Of a DNA stretch of 9,211 nucleotides, positions 6,251 to 9,211 are shown piece by piece. A program made the position numbers and the translations under genes. Within the stretch, counting starts at the first letter, position 1, and each line of letters begins with the position of its first letter. Origin of the DNA: Planctomycetota bacterium (GTDB lineage Bacteria > Planctomycetota > Phycisphaerae > WQYP01); assembly GCA_021799715.1 (NCBI GenBank), contig JAJYZY010000093.1, positions 1 through 9,211 on the forward strand, written 5' to 3'. Under the pieces are notes generated by a model. That model did no database searches. It saw only the letters and a program-made list of their open reading frames with translations, and was not told the origin of the DNA.

Positions 6251-6539
6251 TTTCAATGGGTCAAAACGCCGTACAAATGCCCGCGAAGCGTGGTCTGGAA
6301 CGACATCCGGGGGAAAATAGCTTAGGTACCAGCAACTCCTTTCCACCGCGCTGCGAATACCAATGGCACGTTCGGGGCTGCCGCCTTCACTGCTCCATGC
6401 GCCCAAGCAAATCCAAAGTCCTCCCCTTATGCGTCCGCTACACGGTTTTATTCCAACAGCGGACCAAATTGCCATGGCGGCGGGAAAAGCGTAAACTGCC
6501 TGGCTTGGAAAAAACCGCCTTGAGGAAGTTTTTCAACGC
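6251..6539. other. Gene-free stretch upstream of the SNF2 gene
   Basis: A 95-codon plus frame (6256-6543) overlaps the SNF2 start as ATGA, and an 83-codon minus frame runs through 6224-6475. Neither has a ribosome binding site or a protein-like composition. One 7-bp hairpin is present, GTCCGCT (6433-6439) with AGCGGAC (6458-6464) and an 18-nt loop. Otherwise it would simply be leader sequence if the promoter at 6221-6250 is real. Confidence 0.4.
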
Positions 6540-9211
6540 ATGACCACAAACCTTGGAGAATTTGCCAGACATTTCGCGCCGGAGGTCATTGCCAGGGCTT
6601 CGCGGTACTTTTCCGCCAAAAGGGTCAGCCGCATTGAGTTCGATCCAATCTTTTCCACCATTTCCGGCATTATCAAGGAAGATGACAACACGCTGTTGTC
6701 CGTGAAAATCGTGGTTCAGAGCGCCAAAAAGGACGAAACGCACCTGGCTTTTTTCTGCCAATGCGATTCGCGCACGCATTGCCACCACGTCGCGGCCCTG
6801 CTGACAGCCATCGGCGGCGCGGAAACCATCGCCTCTTTTCAAAAAGATATTGCCGAGCAGGAAGCCTACTTCCAACGCCATCCGGAAGATCGCCCCAACG
6901 TTTCACCTGAAACTCCGGAGATCACCCCACCGCCGCCGGCGCTTGGAACTTTACGCCGACCTGATCGGGTGCCCGACGAACCATTGCCATGGAGCATTCT
7001 GGAATGGCAGGCACAATTGCGAGACATTCGCTTACGAAGTGATGCCGCGGGGGAAATCAGGAAAAGACCCTCTGACGCGGCAAAAATCGTTTACGTTCTG
7101 GAACCCATGACGCACGAGCGCCATTACCTCGGAATATCCGTGCTTAAAGTCACGCAATCCAAAAATGGGGCGATGAAATCGCCACGCCCGTATGAACCGT
7201 ATTCCCAGAGAAGGTTCGGCAATTTTGTAACAGATGACGACATCTACATATTCCGAATGTTTATGGGATTCAGCCCGGATAATGATTACCTCATCAGAAC
7301 CGTCACGGACGAATTTTCAACCCAGACACTGGAAAAGATAGTCGCAACCGGACGATGTTATTTTAAGAATACCGCGGGACGGCCGCTTACATGGGGCGCG
7401 GCCCGGCCGGGAAAAGCCGGGTGGATTACCGAAATCGATCTTCGGCAGAGCACCACCATCACCGTTGAACCGCCGGCGGAGGCTTTTGTCGGGTCTCCGA
7501 TGATATACGTGGACATGGCCGAAAACACCATCGGGCCGATCAGGTTGGATGTTTCGGCAAACGTAGCGCGGAAGTGGCTTTCCGCACCGTCCGTTGAGCC
7601 GCGCTTTCATAAAGCCATGGCCAGTTTCTCGGCCGCCATGCAATTACCGCCGCCTCCTCCGATTCCAGAGGCCAAAACCATCAGCGGGCTTTCTCAGGCT
7701 ACCCTGACGCTCCACAGCGCCTTGTGGCGCGCCGCCGCGAGTTTTTCCAACGAGAATGACGCCGATGTGAATGATTTTGTGCATTGGGGCGTCGTACACT
7801 TTACCTATGGCCCAATTCGGGTAGCCAGCGACGTTCAGGACAAGACCCTGGATACATTTATCGACGGACAGCGTTATTTTATCCGCCGTGATATACCGCT
7901 GGAACGGAGGCGTCTTGAACAACTCAAGGCGTCGCAACTTCGACTGAAGGATCAACGTGCCGTGGTGATCCCCCATACATACGCCGTGTCCTATGTGTGG
8001 ACACTGGATCAGAACAATCTGCAAGCCTGGCAGGCGTGGATGGCCGGGCCAATGAAGCAACTGGAGGAGACCGGCTGGGTTATTGAATATGACGTCTCAT
8101 GCAAACTGCGACGGGCGGAAATAGAAGACTGGTTTATGGACACCAGTTCCGCGCCGGATTCGGATAACGACTGGTTTAATGTGGATCTGGGGATCGTGGT
8201 TGACAACGCCCGGATCAGCCTGGTGCCGCTGCTGCGGAAAATCTTTGCCGCACGGGGCGAACAGTCCAGGGAGCGATTCCTGAAAGAACCGATGGAAATC
8301 CAGCTCCCGGACGGACGATACGTGCGACTGGAACCCGAACGGCTGGAACGCATACGTGATCTGCTGATGGAATTGTTTGACGCCAACGACACCGGGCCGC
8401 TTCGCGCGGACCGATTGCGGGCAGCGCAATTTGCCGGGGTGGACGGCTGGCAATGGTCGGGCAGCCAACAGGTGCGTGATTTAATTCAACGCATTCGCAC
8501 CGCTTCCAGCACGCCCACGGAGCCGCCGCCGGGCCTGGCGGCGACTTTGCGACCGTATCAGCAACACGGCCTGACGTGGCTGCAATTTCTGCGGGATTGC
8601 AACCTTTCCGGCGTGCTGGCTGATGATATGGGCCTGGGAAAAACCGTACAGACGCTGGCCCATCTTCTGTGCGAAAAGCAAGCCGGTCGCCTTGATCGAC
8701 CCGCGCTGGTTGTGGCACCCACAAGCCTGATGGGCAACTGGCGGCAGGAAACACAGCGCTTCGCGCCGGATCTGCGGGTACTGATCCTGCACGGAACAGG
8801 TAGAAAAGAACATTTTGAACAGTTAAGTCAATATGATCTGGTGGTTACAAGTTTCCAGCTTCTGGCGCGGGATGAAGAGTTTTTAATTAAGCAACCATAT
8901 CATCTGGTAATCCTGGATGAAGCCCAGATGGTGAAAAATCCCAACACGCAATATGCCCAGGCCGCGCGGAAACTTGTCACCCGCCACCGCCTGGCCCTGA
9001 CCGGCACACCCATGGAGAATCACCTGGGGGAACTTTGGGCGATTTTTGACTTCCTCATGCCGGGATTCCTGGGAAACAACCGCCAGTTCAGGCAGCTTTA
9101 CCGCGACCCGATAGAAAAACTCGGTGACAGTTCACGGCGCAAAGCCCTGGCCCAGCGCATTGCGCCGCTGGTGCTGCGGAGAAGAAAAAGCGAGGTAGCG
9201 CTGGAGTTGCC
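6540..9211 (+). CDS. SWIM zinc-finger SNF2-family helicase/ATPase, C-terminus cut by window edge
   Basis: This is a SWI2/SNF2 superfamily 2 ATPase, expected to couple ATP hydrolysis to nucleic-acid translocation or to remodelling protein-DNA complexes, as in the bacterial HepA/RapA-like group. About 890 residues are present, with no stop. A SWIM-type zinc finger, C-x-C-x5-C-x-H, is at C73, C75, C81 and H83. Proline-rich linkers lie near residues 127-135 and 369-375. The long middle region (about 150-640) fits the helicase-associated region found in bacterial SNF2 proteins, though no motif there is diagnostic. The first RecA-like domain starts at LRPYQQHGLTWLQFLRD (670). It has Walker A LADDMGLGKT (K701), VVAPTSLMGNWRQE, a DEAQ box (793-796) in VILDEAQMVKN, and LTGTPMENHLGELWAIFDFLMPG (from 820). 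The window ends at LVLRRRKSEVALELP, so the second RecA-like domain, with its arginine finger, lies outside. The ATG at 6540 is the first start after an in-frame TAA at 6492; GAGGA is 13 nt upstream, a weak spacing. Confidence 0.95.
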   Translation, partial: MTTNLGEFARHFAPEVIARASRYFSAKRVSRIEFDPIFSTISGIIKEDDNTLLSVKIVVQSAKKDETHLAFFCQCDSRTHCHHVAALLTAIGGAETIASFQKDIAEQEAYFQRHPEDRPNVSPETPEITPPPPALGTLRRPDRVPDEPLPWSILEWQAQLRDIRLRSDAAGEIRKRPSDAAKIVYVLEPMTHERHYLGISVLKVTQSKNGAMKSPRPYEPYSQRRFGNFVTDDDIYIFRMFMGFSPDNDYLIRTVTDEFSTQTLEKIVATGRCYFKNTAGRPLTWGAARPGKAGWITEIDLRQSTTITVEPPAEAFVGSPMIYVDMAENTIGPIRLDVSANVARKWLSAPSVEPRFHKAMASFSAAMQLPPPPPIPEAKTISGLSQATLTLHSALWRAAASFSNENDADVNDFVHWGVVHFTYGPIRVASDVQDKTLDTFIDGQRYFIRRDIPLERRRLEQLKASQLRLKDQRAVVIPHTYAVSYVWTLDQNNLQAWQAWMAGPMKQLEETGWVIEYDVSCKLRRAEIEDWFMDTSSAPDSDNDWFNVDLGIVVDNARISLVPLLRKIFAARGEQSRERFLKEPMEIQLPDGRYVRLEPERLERIRDLLMELFDANDTGPLRADRLRAAQFAGVDGWQWSGSQQVRDLIQRIRTASSTPTEPPPGLAATLRPYQQHGLTWLQFLRDCNLSGVLADDMGLGKTVQTLAHLLCEKQAGRLDRPALVVAPTSLMGNWRQETQRFAPDLRVLILHGTGRKEHFEQLSQYDLVVTSFQLLARDEEFLIKQPYHLVILDEAQMVKNPNTQYAQAARKLVTRHRLALTGTPMENHLGELWAIFDFLMPGFLGNNRQFRQLYRDPIEKLGDSSRRKALAQRIAPLVLRRRKSEVALEL

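Noticed and set aside
6256..6543. 95-codon plus-strand frame overlapping the SNF2 start by ATGA
   Set aside because: The overlap looks like translational coupling, but there is no ribosome binding site, the start is only six bases after the candidate -10, and the Arg/Cys-rich composition is not protein-like.
1..9211. CRISPR array, tRNA or rRNA genes, prophage, or a defence system
   Set aside because: No regularly spaced repeats, cloverleaf, rRNA-like sequence or phage-type gene was seen; the SNF2 ATPase alone is not evidence of a defence system.

Overview
The window reads as an ordinary chromosomal segment of a moderately GC-rich bacterium, most likely from the Planctomycetota-Verrucomicrobiota-Lentisphaerota (PVC) group, possibly a Phycisphaerae-like planctomycete. 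The main clue is a type II secretion-like pseudopilin with the GFTLIELLVVISIIALLIALLLPAL N-terminus and a C-terminal RH...FADGH signature, a family heavily expanded in those phyla. This placement is inference, because no rRNA or other phylogenetic marker is present.

Layout. Positions 1-3158 (minus) hold a nearly complete carB, the large subunit of carbamoyl-phosphate synthase, cut off by the left edge inside its C-terminal allosteric domain. Upstream of it in the same direction (3244-3717, minus) is a 157-residue protein of unknown function. Positions 3718-4215 contain no convincing gene, but they hold a 119-bp palindromic element (3833-3951). It has 26-bp imperfect terminal inverted repeats and is flanked exactly by a near-perfect 8-bp direct repeat, so it looks like a miniature transposable element (MITE). 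A small GTG-initiated protein (4216-4572, plus) with a strong ribosome binding site follows. Positions 4573-4862 are non-coding as far as can be seen, with a 14-bp near-perfect direct repeat spaced by 110 bp. A textbook intrinsic terminator (4863-4902, minus) ends the pseudopilin gene (4958-5911, minus). That gene has its own strong sigma70-type promoter (6094-6122, minus) and a roughly 175-nt leader whose Shine-Dalgarno sequence sits in a hairpin loop. The AT-rich divergent control region (about 6120-6250) carries four TGGTAA motifs. From 6540 to the right edge (plus) runs a large SWIM zinc-finger plus SNF2-family ATPase, cut off before its second RecA-like domain.

The genes do not form one pathway. 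carB is pyrimidine/arginine metabolism, the pseudopilin is an envelope/secretion-type protein with its own promoter and terminator, and the SNF2 protein is a DNA- or RNA-translocating ATPase. No defence island, CRISPR array, tRNA, rRNA or transposase gene is visible. The most interesting signals are the MITE-like element in front of the carB-side genes and the structured leader and shared motif in the pseudopilin/SNF2 divergent region. All calls come from reading the sequence, with no database search.
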